DNA of 13,820 nt from CALCHX01 sp035761165 (GCA_035761165.1 DASTRO010000278.1:1-13820); one strand, 5' to 3'; shown: positions 6,038-13,486, counted from the first letter of the stretch. The notes: generated from the letters alone by a model not told the origin. Numbers and translations: made by a program.

Positions 6038-6715
6038 TCAGCCGCGCTGACCGGTCATCGTCTCCAGCGCCGCGCCGGCCGCATCGAAGTAGCGCTGCAC
6101 CGCGCTCGTCTGATCGAGGAGTGGGGTCTGCGGTTGCACCGCCTCGGCGGCCCGTCGCGCGTTGTCCACGGCGCCCGTCACCGAGTCGCCGGCGCCGGCG
6201 CGCTGCAGATCGTCCAGGATGCGCGTCGCCAGCAGGAAGGCGCGATGCGCGAGGTCGGCGTGGCGCCGGGAGTTGGGCTCCTCCTGCAGCGTCCCGGCGA
6301 AGCCGCGCAGCGAGTCGGCGCGGGCCGAGACGACGTCCGTCGCGACGTCACGCTGCTCGGCGACGGCCGTGAGGGCATCGGCGAGACGGCGGATGCCGTC
6401 CGCCGTGTACTCGTGATCGAGCCCGACCGCGCCACGCTGGCGGCCCTCGGCCGCGAAGGCGAGGTAGTCGTTCACGGCGTCGGGAGCGCCGGGGACGCTC
6501 GCGGCGGGTACGACCGGCATGACGCCGAGGCTGTCGCCCGCCGCCATCGTATCCATCGCCGGCGCGCCCGGCACCGGCAGCCCGGCGAGGGCCGGGTTGG
6601 CGTCCTCGTTCGTGTTCCAGCCGAACCACCAGGCGGCCACCGCCACCACGGCCACCAGCAACAGCCACGGCCACCAGCGCCGATCCGGCTTCTTCTGGAT
6701 CTCGAGCTCCGCCAT
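6038..6715 (-). CDS. Membrane-anchored protein of unknown function
   Basis: 225 aa. A short charged cytoplasmic start (residues 1-13) precedes one Trp-rich transmembrane helix (about 14-33, RRWWPW then a run of hydrophobics). A Pro/Ala/Gly linker (about 36-80) follows. The rest, about 80-222, is predicted mainly alpha-helical and contains repeated Ala/Arg/Asp-rich amphipathic stretches such as YTADGIRRLADALTAV. This looks like an extracytoplasmic helical bundle tethered to the inner membrane. I recognise no family. AGGAGG at 6721-6726 (complement), 5 nt before ATG 6715, supports the start. The PRC-barrel gene follows closely. The 147-bp gap upstream (6716-6862) contains a 12-nt palindrome (6767-6778) but no clear promoter. 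Confidence 0.82.
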   Translation of the reverse strand: MAELEIQKKPDRRWWPWLLLVAVVAVAAWWFGWNTNEDANPALAGLPVPGAPAMDTMAAGDSLGVMPVVPAASVPGAPDAVNDYLAFAAEGRQRGAVGLDHEYTADGIRRLADALTAVAEQRDVATDVVSARADSLRGFAGTLQEEPNSRRHADLAHRAFLLATRILDDLQRAGAGDSVTGAVDNARRAAEAVQPQTPLLDQTSAVQRYFDAAGAALETMTGQRG

Positions 6716-6862
6716 CAGCTCCTCCTGCTCGGGTCACCAGGAGTGCGCGCGGCAAGCATCGGTCCATGGGGCGCCCCAACGCCGGCCTCGACCGCCTCGC
6801 GCCCGTCGTGGTACACGGAGCGCGTGCGTCACGTCACGGCAGCCCCGCCACGCCCGTGCCGC

Positions 6863-8008
6863 TCAGGCGGCGCCGTCCACCGCGTACACGGTCCCATTCG
6901 CCGAGAGCACGTACAGTCGCCCCGCCGCGTCCACGCCGAAGGAGAGCACCTGGCCGAGCGGACCGACGTCCCACTCGCGGACGTCCGTCACCGTGCCGTC
7001 GGCGGCGACGCGGAGACTGCGCAGCCAGCCGGCGCAGTAGTCGGAATAGAAGTAGTGGCCGACGAGCGGGGCGAGCGCGGCGTCGTCGCCGCGGTAGACG
7101 TAGCCGCCGACGATGGAGCAGGCGCCGTCGTCGTGGCCGTAGTCGAAGACCGGCGCGGTGAGCCCCGTGCGATCGCACGACTCGGCCCGGTAGCAGCGCG
7201 TGCCTTCCATGCGATTCCAGCCGTAGTTCAGCCCACCGGTGGCGATGGGCGCGACGTCGATCTCCTCGCGCGCGCCCTGGCCGACGTCGGCGATGTAGAG
7301 GCGACCCGCCGGCCCGTCGAAGGCGAAGCGCCACGGGTTGCGCAGCCCGTACGCCCAGATCTCCCCGCGCGCGCCCGGCCGGCCGACGAACGGGTTGTCG
7401 GACGGGATGGCGTACGGCGTACCGCCATCCACGTCCAGGCGCAGCAGCTTGCCGAGCAGCGTGCCGAGGCTCTGGCCGTTGCCCTGGGGATCACCGCCGC
7501 TGCCGCCGTCGCCTAACGCGACGTAGAGACGGCCGTCGGGACCGAAGCTCACCTGCCCGCCATTGTGGTTGGCGTAGGGCTGGTCCACGGCGAGGACGAG
7601 CGTGGCCGACGCCGGGTCGGCGACGTTCCGGTCGGCCGACACGCGGTAGCGCTCCACGCGCGTGTCGCCGTCGCGGTCGGTGTAGTCGACGTAGAACCAG
7701 CCGTTCTGCGCGTAGCGCGGGTGGAAGGCGAGCCCGAGGAGCCCGCGCTCGCCGCCGCTGGCCACCTTCGCCGTGATGTCGAGGAAGGGCGCGGCGCGCA
7801 GCTGCCCGTTCTCGACGACGCGGATGCGCCCCGGCTGCTCGACGACGAAGAGGCGCGCGTCGCCGGCGGGGGCGGTGAGGAAGAGCGGGCTCTCGAGCCC
7901 CGAGACGACGGGGCGGACGCGGAGCGCGGGCGCACCGGACGGCGGGGTCGGCTCGTCGCCGCTGCCGTGGCAGGCGAGGAGCGTGGCGGCGAGGAGGAAC
8001 GATCGCAT
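6863..8008 (-). CDS. PQQ-dependent aldose sugar dehydrogenase-type lipoprotein (GSDH family)
   Basis: 381 aa. Lipobox LLAC with Cys13 is followed by a flexible GSGDEP.P linker, so it is expected to be lipid-anchored outside the cytoplasm. The mature part is a glucose/sorbosone dehydrogenase six-bladed beta-propeller: LFVVEQPGRIRVV (53-65), GERGLLGLAFHP (86-97), HNGGQVSFGPDGRLYVALGD (148-167), GLRNPWRFAFD (221-231), LYIADVGQ (237-244) and NYGWN (261-265). His148 in HNGG matches the catalytic base of soluble PQQ glucose dehydrogenases. These enzymes oxidise aldoses to lactones using PQQ and pass electrons to an acceptor; members often have broad sugar specificity. Cys272, Cys278, Cys297 and Cys325 could form disulfides. 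ATG 8008 with GGAGG 6 nt upstream is chosen over the much longer open frame. No PQQ biosynthesis genes are nearby. Confidence 0.92.
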   Translation of the reverse strand: MRSFLLAATLLACHGSGDEPTPPSGAPALRVRPVVSGLESPLFLTAPAGDARLFVVEQPGRIRVVENGQLRAAPFLDITAKVASGGERGLLGLAFHPRYAQNGWFYVDYTDRDGDTRVERYRVSADRNVADPASATLVLAVDQPYANHNGGQVSFGPDGRLYVALGDGGSGGDPQGNGQSLGTLLGKLLRLDVDGGTPYAIPSDNPFVGRPGARGEIWAYGLRNPWRFAFDGPAGRLYIADVGQGAREEIDVAPIATGGLNYGWNRMEGTRCYRAESCDRTGLTAPVFDYGHDDGACSIVGGYVYRGDDAALAPLVGHYFYSDYCAGWLRSLRVAADGTVTDVREWDVGPLGQVLSFGVDAAGRLYVLSANGTVYAVDGAA

Positions 8009-8099
8009 GACGCGCCTCCGGCGCGCGGAGCGTGGAATCGCGAGGGCTCGCGAGGGATCGCTGGCGGCGCGTCCGGTGGGCGCGGTGGCCCGGGATGCG

Positions 8100-8339
8100 T
8101 CAGCCGGCGGCGACGATCGTGGGCACGACGGCCACGCCGACGACCGTCGCGGGCACGGCGCGCATCGGCGCCACGGCCACCACCGGCGGCCGGTCGCCGG
8201 GGCCGCGCCCGGTCCGGCGGGCCTGCTGATGATCGCGGAAGACGACGACGAGCAGGCCGACGAGCATGGCGGCGGCGAGCAGGAGGAGGATCCATCCCCA
8301 CAGGGGGAAGCGGTCGGGTGGCACCGAGCGGTCCGGCAT
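8100..8339 (-). CDS. Small single-pass membrane protein
   Basis: 79 aa. A charged N-terminus (MPDRSVPPDR) is followed by a strong transmembrane helix (about 13-34, WGWILLLLAAAMLVGLLVVV). After a basic RRTGRGPGDR stretch comes a Val/Ala-rich C-terminus (52-78) that could be a second, weaker hydrophobic segment. No family recognised. ATG 8339 has a modest GGAG about 10 nt upstream. The frame is open much further upstream, across the complement of the lipoprotein gene, but that extension is a shadow. It is 91 bp ahead of the sugar dehydrogenase and on the same strand, so the two could form a transcript. It is a plausible but not certain gene. Confidence 0.6.
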   Translation of the reverse strand: MPDRSVPPDRFPLWGWILLLLAAAMLVGLLVVVFRDHQQARRTGRGPGDRPPVVAVAPMRAVPATVVGVAVVPTIVAAG

Positions 8340-8570
8340 GGGCACACGTCTCCGGGTGGTTGATGCGCGTCGTGCGGCGGTGCAGGGCGTGTGCCTCGCG
8401 TGCGGCACGCCACGGGACCGGGGCGGCGACTGGTACATCTGACCCGTGGGGTCGCGCCATGACGTCCGTAGTGTGGGCGCGAGCGTCGACCGGCGCTGGC
8501 ACGCCCCGACAGCCGTACCCGCGACGCGGTCGGGCAGGATCCCCTTCAGGACCTCCACAAGGAGCGACCC
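8340..8570. promoter_or_regulatory. Divergent intergenic region
   Basis: 231 bp separating the minus-strand small membrane gene from the plus-strand lipoprotein gene; it must hold both promoters if the two genes are expressed. AAGGAG at 8559-8564, 6 nt before ATG 8571, is a good ribosome site. TGGTACATCT (8431-8440) and GTAGTGT (8468-8474) are the least GC-rich spots and could be -10 regions, but neither has a convincing -35. It contains no G9C core or clear heptad array, unlike most other gaps here. Confidence 0.45.
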
Positions 8571-9134
8571 ATGTCGCCGTTCCGCAATCCCGGCCGCCCG
8601 GCCGCACGGCTGCTGCCTGCCGCTACCATCCTGTTCGCCGCCGCCACGCTCGGCGCCTGCGCCACGGTGCGTCCCGCGCCCGCGGTCGATCACCTCGCCT
8701 TCGACCTGGACGAGGGGCGCTGGGAGCCGGCCCGCCAGGAGGCGAGCCGCCACGGCACGCGCACCGACCTGGTGCGCCCGGGGGAGACGCTCGCCGAGTG
8801 GCACGAGCTGTTCACCGTGCAGACGGTGGACGTGCGGCGCGCCGAGGTGGACGCGCCGGCGGCAGCAGCGGCGGCGCTGCACGCGCGGCTGCAGGCGCGC
8901 TGCCCCGGCGCCGAGTGGCACGAGCTGGCCGCCGACTCGACGGCCGCGTTGTACGAGTGGCGCGTCAGCGGCTGCGCCGGCGAGGCGGACCGGCACGAGA
9001 TCGGGCGCATCGTGCGCGGCGCCGAGCAGCAGGCGCGGCTCGCCTACACGGTGCACGGCGCGATGCCCGACTCGGTGCGTGACGCGTGGGTGCAGCGGAT
9101 GCGCGACGCGGCGTTCTATCGAGGAGGGCGCTGA
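8571..9134 (+). CDS. Lipoprotein of unknown function
   Basis: 187 aa, the only plus-strand gene in the window. The signal peptide runs to a clear lipobox LGAC (Cys30), followed by ATVRPAP. The mature part has LDEGRWEPARQE, then LVRPGETLAEWHELFTVQTV (about 68-87), and a C-terminal helical half with conserved-looking RQARLAYTVHG-type text. This resembles small envelope lipoproteins that carry a W.ELFTVQ motif, but I cannot name the family. Cys111 and Cys135 in the mature region could form a disulfide. The start is supported by AAGGAG 6 nt upstream. It converges on the DinB gene with an 18-bp gap, so the two transcripts run into each other. Confidence 0.85.
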   Translation: MSPFRNPGRPAARLLPAATILFAAATLGACATVRPAPAVDHLAFDLDEGRWEPARQEASRHGTRTDLVRPGETLAEWHELFTVQTVDVRRAEVDAPAAAAAALHARLQARCPGAEWHELAADSTAALYEWRVSGCAGEADRHEIGRIVRGAEQQARLAYTVHGAMPDSVRDAWVQRMRDAAFYRGGR

Positions 9135-9152
9135 GGGGGCGGAGGGGGCGAC

Positions 9153-9722
9153 TCAGGCCGCGGACGTGTCCGTCGCTCGCGCGGGTGCCGTCGCCGATGC
9201 TCCCTCCGTCGTGTCACGCGGCGGCCGATCCCGGGACGTGTGGGGGACGACACCGAGCAACCGCTGGAGGACCGTGAGCTGTGCCCGGTGATGCATCTCG
9301 TGCTCCTTGGTCCCGAGGAGCATCTCGAAGCGGTTCGTCGACGCGCCATCGGGCAGCCGGACGCGTTCCGCCAGGAGCGCGTCCGGCTGCCGCTCCACCC
9401 ACCGCACCCAGCGATCGCCTTCCGTGCGGAGCAGATCGATGATCTCGGCCTTCGAGCGCCGACGCCGCTCCTCGGCCCGTGACTGCTGGATCACCGCGCC
9501 GAAGTCGATCGCTTCGAGCGAATCGAGGTGGGCCTCCTCGTGCACGAAGCGATCGAAGCTCGCCAGCCACGCGATGTGGACGAGGGTCTCCGCGACGGAA
9601 CGGCTCTCGGGCGTGGGGCGGTAGTGATAGTGCGACTCGGGGATGTCGTCAGCGATGCGCAGCGTGGCCTCGCGCACGGCACGCATGCCGTCCGCCAGTT
9701 GACGGGTTCCGTACAGGGTCAT
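9153..9722 (-). CDS. DinB family protein
   Basis: 189 aa. It has the four-helix-bundle pattern of DinB/YfiT-like proteins with a three-His metal site: His49 in ETLVHIAW, and His141 and His145 in KEHEMHHRAQL, the diagnostic HxxxH of the family. Members include metal-dependent thiol transferases and many uncharacterised stress proteins; the specific reaction is unknown. Residues after about 160 are a low-complexity Arg/Thr/Ala tail (SRDRPPRDTTEG...) that does not look like part of the fold. ATG 9722 has GAGG about 6 nt upstream. It is the third gene of the ArsR-SRPBCC-DinB cluster, 68 bp after the SRPBCC gene, with a strong hairpin in between. Linked ArsR, SRPBCC and DinB genes are a frequent arrangement in bacteria. 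Confidence 0.9.
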   Translation of the reverse strand: MTLYGTRQLADGMRAVREATLRIADDIPESHYHYRPTPESRSVAETLVHIAWLASFDRFVHEEAHLDSLEAIDFGAVIQQSRAEERRRRSKAEIIDLLRTEGDRWVRWVERQPDALLAERVRLPDGASTNRFEMLLGTKEHEMHHRAQLTVLQRLLGVVPHTSRDRPPRDTTEGASATAPARATDTSAA

Positions 9723-9749
9723 GGTCGCCTCGCCGATCGATGAGGGGAG

Positions 9750-9778
9750 CCGGCGCCGGTCGGCACGACCGGCGCCGG
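9750..9778. terminator. 13-bp perfect hairpin between SRPBCC and DinB genes
   Basis: CCGGCGCCGGTCG (9750-9762), a 3-nt loop GCA, then its exact complement (9766-9778). It is transcribed within the cluster, 12 bp after the SRPBCC stop. No U-run follows on the minus strand. It could be a factor-assisted terminator or attenuator reducing DinB expression, an mRNA-stability element, or a protein-binding site. The structure is certain; the role is not. Confidence 0.55.
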
Positions 9779-9790
9779 TAGCGTGGGACG

Positions 9791-10288
9791 TCAGGCGGAC
9801 ACCAGGTAGGCCGGCAGGCGCTTCTGCAACTGTCCCCGCCAGCCGCTGGCGTTGCCGAGGAACGCCGGCATGCGCCGCGCGGCGGGGATCGCGTCGAAGC
9901 CCGACTCCACGACGCGGAGCAGCGTGCCGCCTCCGGGCGCGTCCTCGAGCGTGAAGGTGACGAGCGTGCGCGGCTCCGCGGTGTAGTCGACCGCGGGGTC
10001 GATCGCGTGCGGGTGCCAGCGCCAGGCGAAGCGTTGCTCGGGGACCATCTCGACGATGATCGCGTCGAACGTGAGGTGCTCGTAGCCCGGCAGCGCGATC
10101 GGCCCGACCACCTGCGCGCCGGGCGCGATCGTCGCGCCGGCCAGCTTCGCGCCGAACCACGCCCCCAGCTCCTCGGCGGTGGTCAGGGCGCGCCAGACGC
10201 GGGCGCGCGGCGCCTGCAGCAGGACCTGCTCCTCGATGCGGTCGCCGCTCGCGCTCGTGGGGGTGGGGGTGGGGGTGGTCGTCGTCAC
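9791..10288 (-). CDS. SRPBCC / AHSA1-like domain protein
   Basis: 165 aa. START-like fold, often annotated as activator of Hsp90 ATPase homologue 1-like. Seen: IEEQVLLQAPRARVWRALTT (18-37) at the beginning of the fold, ELGAWFGAKLAG, the central FDAIIVEMVPEQRFAWRWHP (74-93), and a C-terminal helix SGWRGQLQKRLPAYL. These proteins bind small hydrophobic ligands; the ligand here is unknown. The start is GTG 10288, which overlaps the ArsR stop as GTGA (10285-10288), so translation is coupled to the regulator. The N-terminal TPTPTPT comes from a GGGGGT hexamer run (10259-10276 on the plus strand) and is probably disordered. The gene is controlled with, and probably by, the adjacent ArsR protein. 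Confidence 0.92.
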   Translation of the reverse strand: MTTTTPTPTPTSASGDRIEEQVLLQAPRARVWRALTTAEELGAWFGAKLAGATIAPGAQVVGPIALPGYEHLTFDAIIVEMVPEQRFAWRWHPHAIDPAVDYTAEPRTLVTFTLEDAPGGGTLLRVVESGFDAIPAARRMPAFLGNASGWRGQLQKRLPAYLVSA

Positions 10289-10632
10289 GTGGTACGCTCC
10301 GGTGAGGGGTCGGCCGTCGCCGGCGCGGGATCGCTGGCGAGGTGGTGCTGCAGCGCGGCGAGCCTGCCACGCCAGAACTTCCGGTACGGCTCGAGCCACG
10401 CGTCGACGTCGGCGAGCGGTTCGGCGCGCAGGCGGTAGATGCGGCGCTGCGCGTCGACGCGCGCTTCGACGAGGCCGGCGTCACGCAGCACGCGCAGGTG
10501 CTTCGACACGGCGGGCTGGCTCATGTCGAGTGCGTCGACGAGCTCGCCCACCGTGCGCTCCCGCTCGCGCAGCAGGTCGAGCACGCGGCGGCGATGCGGC
10601 TCGGCGAGGATCTCGAAGACGGCGGTGGTCAC
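10285..10632 (-). CDS. ArsR family winged-helix repressor
   Basis: 115 aa. FEILAEPHRRRVLDLL starts the fold. The helix-turn-helix is at about 27-58 (TVGELVDALDMSQPAVSKHLRVLRDAGLVEAR), and the wing at RRIYRLR. The C-terminal WLEPYRKFWRGRLAAL is typical of the non-metal ArsR subgroup found next to SRPBCC genes. No cysteine pair for metal sensing is present, so the signal is probably not arsenite. The start is GTG 10632: the fold begins within five residues, and no other in-frame start fits. The mapped promoter places the transcription start at or next to this GTG, implying a leaderless mRNA. It is the first gene of the three-gene cluster and expected to be autoregulated. Confidence 0.9.
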   Translation of the reverse strand: MTTAVFEILAEPHRRRVLDLLRERERTVGELVDALDMSQPAVSKHLRVLRDAGLVEARVDAQRRIYRLRAEPLADVDAWLEPYRKFWRGRLAALQHHLASDPAPATADPSPERTT

Positions 10633-10638
10633 GGCTGT

Positions 10639-10675
10639 AATATGCTCATACAGGCATATAGCTGTCAAGGCATAT
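10639..10675 (-). promoter_or_regulatory. Promoter and ArsR operator
   Basis: An AT-rich patch in GC-rich DNA. On the minus strand, TTGACA (10663-10668) and CATATT (10639-10644) are separated by 18 bp. An inverted repeat ATATGC-8 bp-GCATAT (10640-10659) covers the spacer and -10. A further copy of the half-site makes AGGCATAT a direct repeat (10652-10659 and 10668-10675), 16 bp apart. This layout suits repression by the dimeric ArsR protein encoded immediately downstream. The -10 ends about 7 nt before the GTG start. Confidence 0.65.
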
Positions 10676-10705
10676 GACGGCCATGCCGCGCCACCGCACC
10701 TGCCG

Positions 10706-13486
10706 TCACCCCCGCGCGCGCTCGGCCAGCTCGGCGAGCAGGGTGAGGGCTTGCAGGGGCGTGAGCGCGTTCGGGTCGAGGGCGCGGAGCCGCTCGACCA
10801 CCGGGTGCGGCTCCGCCGGCGCGAAGAGCGCCAGCTGGTCGGCCGCGGGCTCGCTGCGCGGCGTCCGACGGCCGCCCGCCCGTCCACGCCGCTCGCCGCT
10901 CGCCGCTCGCCGCTCGTCGTCCACCAGCGCCTCCTGCTCCAGCACGTGCAGCACCTCGCGGGCACGGGCGAGGACGGCGTCCGGGAGCCCCGCGAGGCGA
11001 CCGACCTCGATGCCATACGAGCGGTCCGCGCCACCCGGCTGCAGGCGGTGGAGGAAGAGGATCTGGTCGCCCACCTCGCGCACGCCGACGTTGAGGTTGC
11101 GCACTGCCGGCAGCTCGTCGGCCAGCTGCGTGAGCTCGTGGTAGTGCGTGGCGAAGATCGTCTTGCAGCCGATGCGCTCGTGCAGGTGCTCGCTCACCGC
11201 CCAGGCGATGGAGACACCGTCGTAGGTGCTCGTGCCGCGCCCGATCTCGTCCAGCAGGACGAGGCTGCGCGCCGTCGCCGTATGCAGGATGGCGCTCGTC
11301 TCGCTCATCTCCACCATGAAGGTGGACTGGCCGCGCACCAGGTTGTCGCTGGCGCCGACGCGGGTGAACAGCCGGTCCACGACGCCCACCGTGGCGCGCG
11401 CGGCCGGCACGAAGCACCCCACCTGCGCCATCAGCACGATGAGCCCCACCTGGCGCAGGATGGTGCTCTTGCCGGCCATGTTGGGCCCGGTGAGGATGAC
11501 GAGCCGCGCGTCCTCGGTGAGGCGCACGTCGTTGGGGATGAACTTCTCGCGCGGCATCATCCGCTCCACCACGGGATGGCGGCCGGCGGCGATGTCGAGC
11601 GCGAAGTCGTCGGTGACGACGGGCCGCACGTAGCCCTCGCGCGCCGCCACCTCGGCGAAGCTGGCCAGCACGTCCAGCTCGGCCACCGCGGCGGCCACGC
11701 ACTGCAGGCGCCGGATCTCGCCGCCGACGCGCGCCCGCAGCGCCTCGAACAGCTCGCGCTCGCGCGCCTCGATGCGCTCGCTCGCCGTCAGCACCCGCTC
11801 CTCGTACGCCTTGAGCGCGGGCGTGACGTAGCGCTCGGCGCCGGTGAGCGTCTGGCGGCGCTGGTAGTCGTCGGGGACGAGGTGCCGGTTGGCGTTGGTG
11901 ACCTCGATGTAGTAGCCGAAGACGCGGTTGAAGCCGACCTTGAGCGAGCCGATGCCGGTGCGGCGGCGCTCCTCCTCCTGGATGCCGGCGATGGCGTCCT
12001 TGCCGCCGGCGCAGAGGGCGCGCAGCTCGTCGAGCTCGGGGTCCACGCCCGCGCGGATGGTCTCCTCCTCGCCGATGGCGACGGGCGGGCGGTCGACGAG
12101 GGCGTCCTGGAGCGCGGTGGCGACGTCGGCGCAGCCGTCCCAGGCGGCGAGGAGGCGGTGGAGGGCGTGGGTGGCGAGCGTCGAGCGGCGAGCGTCGAGC
12201 GGCGGGGGAACGGCGGGCGGGGATTCGGTGCTGGTCCCGCGGGCGGCCGGAGCGATCGTGTGGTTCGGGGGGGGGCCCCCGCGCGACGCGTCGTCCTCGC
12301 CACCCTCTGCCAGCCGCCGCAGCGCCCGCTCCACCTCGGGCAGTCGCGCCACCGAGGCGCCGAGCGCGCCCAGCTCGCGCGGTGTCGCGCGGCCTGCGGC
12401 CGCCTTGCTCGCCAGTCGCTCCACGTCGCGCACGCCGTCCAGCGCCTGCCCCAGCGCGTCGCGCGCCAGCGCGTCCTCCACCAGCGCCGCCACCGCGTCC
12501 AGCCGCGCGTCGATCTCGCGGCGGTCGAGCAGCGGCGCGAGCAGCCACTGGCGCAGCAGCCGCGCGCCCATCGGCGTGCGCGTGCGATCGAGCACGCCGA
12601 GCAGCGTGCCGGAGACGTCGCCGCGGGCCGCCACGTCGCCGCGTAGCGGCTCGACGAGCTCCAGGTTGCGGCGCGTCATCTCGTCCAGCGGCATCGTCAG
12701 GCCAGCGCGCTCCAGGCGCGGCGGTGCGAGCTGCGGGAGCCCCGCGGGCTGCAGCTCGCGCAGGTAGCGCAGCAGCGCGCCGGCGGCGCCGAGCGCCGCG
12801 TCGTCGCCGCCGCCCAGGCCGAAGCCGTCGAGCGTGAGGACGCCGAAGTGGTCCGCCAGGTCGTCGCGCGCCAGCGCCGGGTCGAACTCCCAGGCGTCGC
12901 GCTCGGTGACCAGCGCCTCGTCCACCCGCGGGCGCCGTGCCGCCGCCGGCCCGTTGCCGGGGACGAGGATCTCGCGCGGCGCGAAGCGCGACAGCACGGT
13001 GTCGAGCTCCGACCCGGCGCCGGCGGTGGCGAGGCGGAACTCGCCCGTCGAGAGGTCCGCCGCCGCCACGCCGACGCGGTCGCCCACGGCGTGCAGCGCG
13101 CAGAGGAAGTTGTTGCGGCGGCCGTCGAGCAGGTCGTCGGCGAAGGCGGCGCCCGGCGTGATCGTCTCGATCACCTCGCGCTTCACGATGCCCTTCGCCG
13201 TCTTCGGGTCCTCCACCTGCTCGCAGATGGCGACGCGGAAGCCCTGCTGCACGAGGCGGCGCAGGTACTCGTTGACCGCCTTCACCGGCACGCCGGCCAG
13301 CGGCACCTCGGCCGCGCCGCCGTTGTTGCGCGAGGTGAGCGTGAGGCCGAGGACGCGCGCCGCCGTCTCGGCGTCGTCGTAGAACATCTCGTAGAAGTCG
13401 CCCATGCGGAAGAAGAGGATCGCATCCTGGTGGCGACCCTTGATCTCCCGGTACTGCTGCATGAGCGGCGTGCTGCCGGCGCTCAC
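10706..13486 (-). CDS. mutS: DNA mismatch repair protein MutS
   Basis: 926 aa, longer than E. coli MutS (about 853). MutS clamps mismatched DNA and, with ATP, recruits MutL. Seen: mismatch-reading GDFYEMF (Phe31-Tyr-Glu33); connector and core (about 130-390); clamp and lever with KVGFNRVFGYYIEVT (516-530); Walker A GPNMAGKST (667-675); Walker B LVLLDEIGRGTSTYDG (742-757); HYHEL (781-785); C-terminal PLQALTLLAEL. Between LPEVERAL (382) and RPPVAIGEE (466) there are 87 residues where E. coli, as I recall it, has 42. The extra 45 or so (about 397-440) are Pro/Ser/Arg-rich and are the translation of repeat element copy C. A second heptad array encodes ERRAASGERR (858-867), in the ATPase to C-terminus linker. 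The start is GTG 13486, matching family alignment, with GGAG 8 nt upstream. The frame is intact, so function is presumably kept. Confidence 0.97.
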   Translation of the reverse strand: MSAGSTPLMQQYREIKGRHQDAILFFRMGDFYEMFYDDAETAARVLGLTLTSRNNGGAAEVPLAGVPVKAVNEYLRRLVQQGFRVAICEQVEDPKTAKGIVKREVIETITPGAAFADDLLDGRRNNFLCALHAVGDRVGVAAADLSTGEFRLATAGAGSELDTVLSRFAPREILVPGNGPAAARRPRVDEALVTERDAWEFDPALARDDLADHFGVLTLDGFGLGGGDDAALGAAGALLRYLRELQPAGLPQLAPPRLERAGLTMPLDEMTRRNLELVEPLRGDVAARGDVSGTLLGVLDRTRTPMGARLLRQWLLAPLLDRREIDARLDAVAALVEDALARDALGQALDGVRDVERLASKAAAGRATPRELGALGASVARLPEVERALRRLAEGGEDDASRGGPPPNHTIAPAARGTSTESPPAVPPPLDARRSTLATHALHRLLAAWDGCADVATALQDALVDRPPVAIGEEETIRAGVDPELDELRALCAGGKDAIAGIQEEERRRTGIGSLKVGFNRVFGYYIEVTNANRHLVPDDYQRRQTLTGAERYVTPALKAYEERVLTASERIEARERELFEALRARVGGEIRRLQCVAAAVAELDVLASFAEVAAREGYVRPVVTDDFALDIAAGRHPVVERMMPREKFIPNDVRLTEDARLVILTGPNMAGKSTILRQVGLIVLMAQVGCFVPAARATVGVVDRLFTRVGASDNLVRGQSTFMVEMSETSAILHTATARSLVLLDEIGRGTSTYDGVSIAWAVSEHLHERIGCKTIFATHYHELTQLADELPAVRNLNVGVREVGDQILFLHRLQPGGADRSYGIEVGRLAGLPDAVLARAREVLHVLEQEALVDDERRAASGERRGRAGGRRTPRSEPAADQLALFAPAEPHPVVERLRALDPNALTPLQALTLLAELAERARG
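10889..10916 (-). repeat. Heptad array in mutS C-terminal linker
   Basis: Four exact tandem copies of CCGCTCG on the plus strand, followed by a degenerate unit. It encodes the ERRAASGERRG region of MutS. The unit is closely related to those at 12174-12201 and 5180-5195. It lies in a linker that is normally variable in length, so it is probably tolerated. Confidence 0.85.
12174..12282 (-). repeat. Dispersed G9C-core repeat element, copy C, inside mutS
   Basis: The core is at 12267-12280 (on the mutS strand five G then nine C, in CGCGGGGG-C9-GAACCACACGATCGC). About 58 bp further on is the heptad array 12174-12201, GCGAGCG and TCGAGCG alternating, four units on the plus strand. The order and spacing of core, flank and array match copy D (13694-13810). 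The flank aligns with copy D: GAAYCACACRATCGC, then a CGCCCGCG-GACC-type stretch and GCACCGAA. A 16-nt piece of the array (12177-12192) is identical to 5180-5195. It translates as the extra Pro-rich segment of MutS. Confidence 0.85.

Noticed and set aside
6767..6778. 12-nt palindrome TGGGGCGCCCCA upstream of the membrane-anchored gene
   Set aside because: Short and GC-only; expected often by chance at this composition, with no accompanying promoter elements.
10259..10276. GGGGGT hexamer run at the start of the SRPBCC gene as a further copy of the dispersed element
   Set aside because: Period is 6, not 7; there is no nine-base run and no flank similarity. It is simply the TPTPTP codon repeat.
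10439..12646. A 735-codon open frame on the plus strand, antisense to mutS
   Set aside because: Its translation is His/Arg/Ala/Val-rich with no domain, and it mirrors mutS codons in a GC-rich genome where antisense stops are rare. The mutS motifs on the other strand are decisive.
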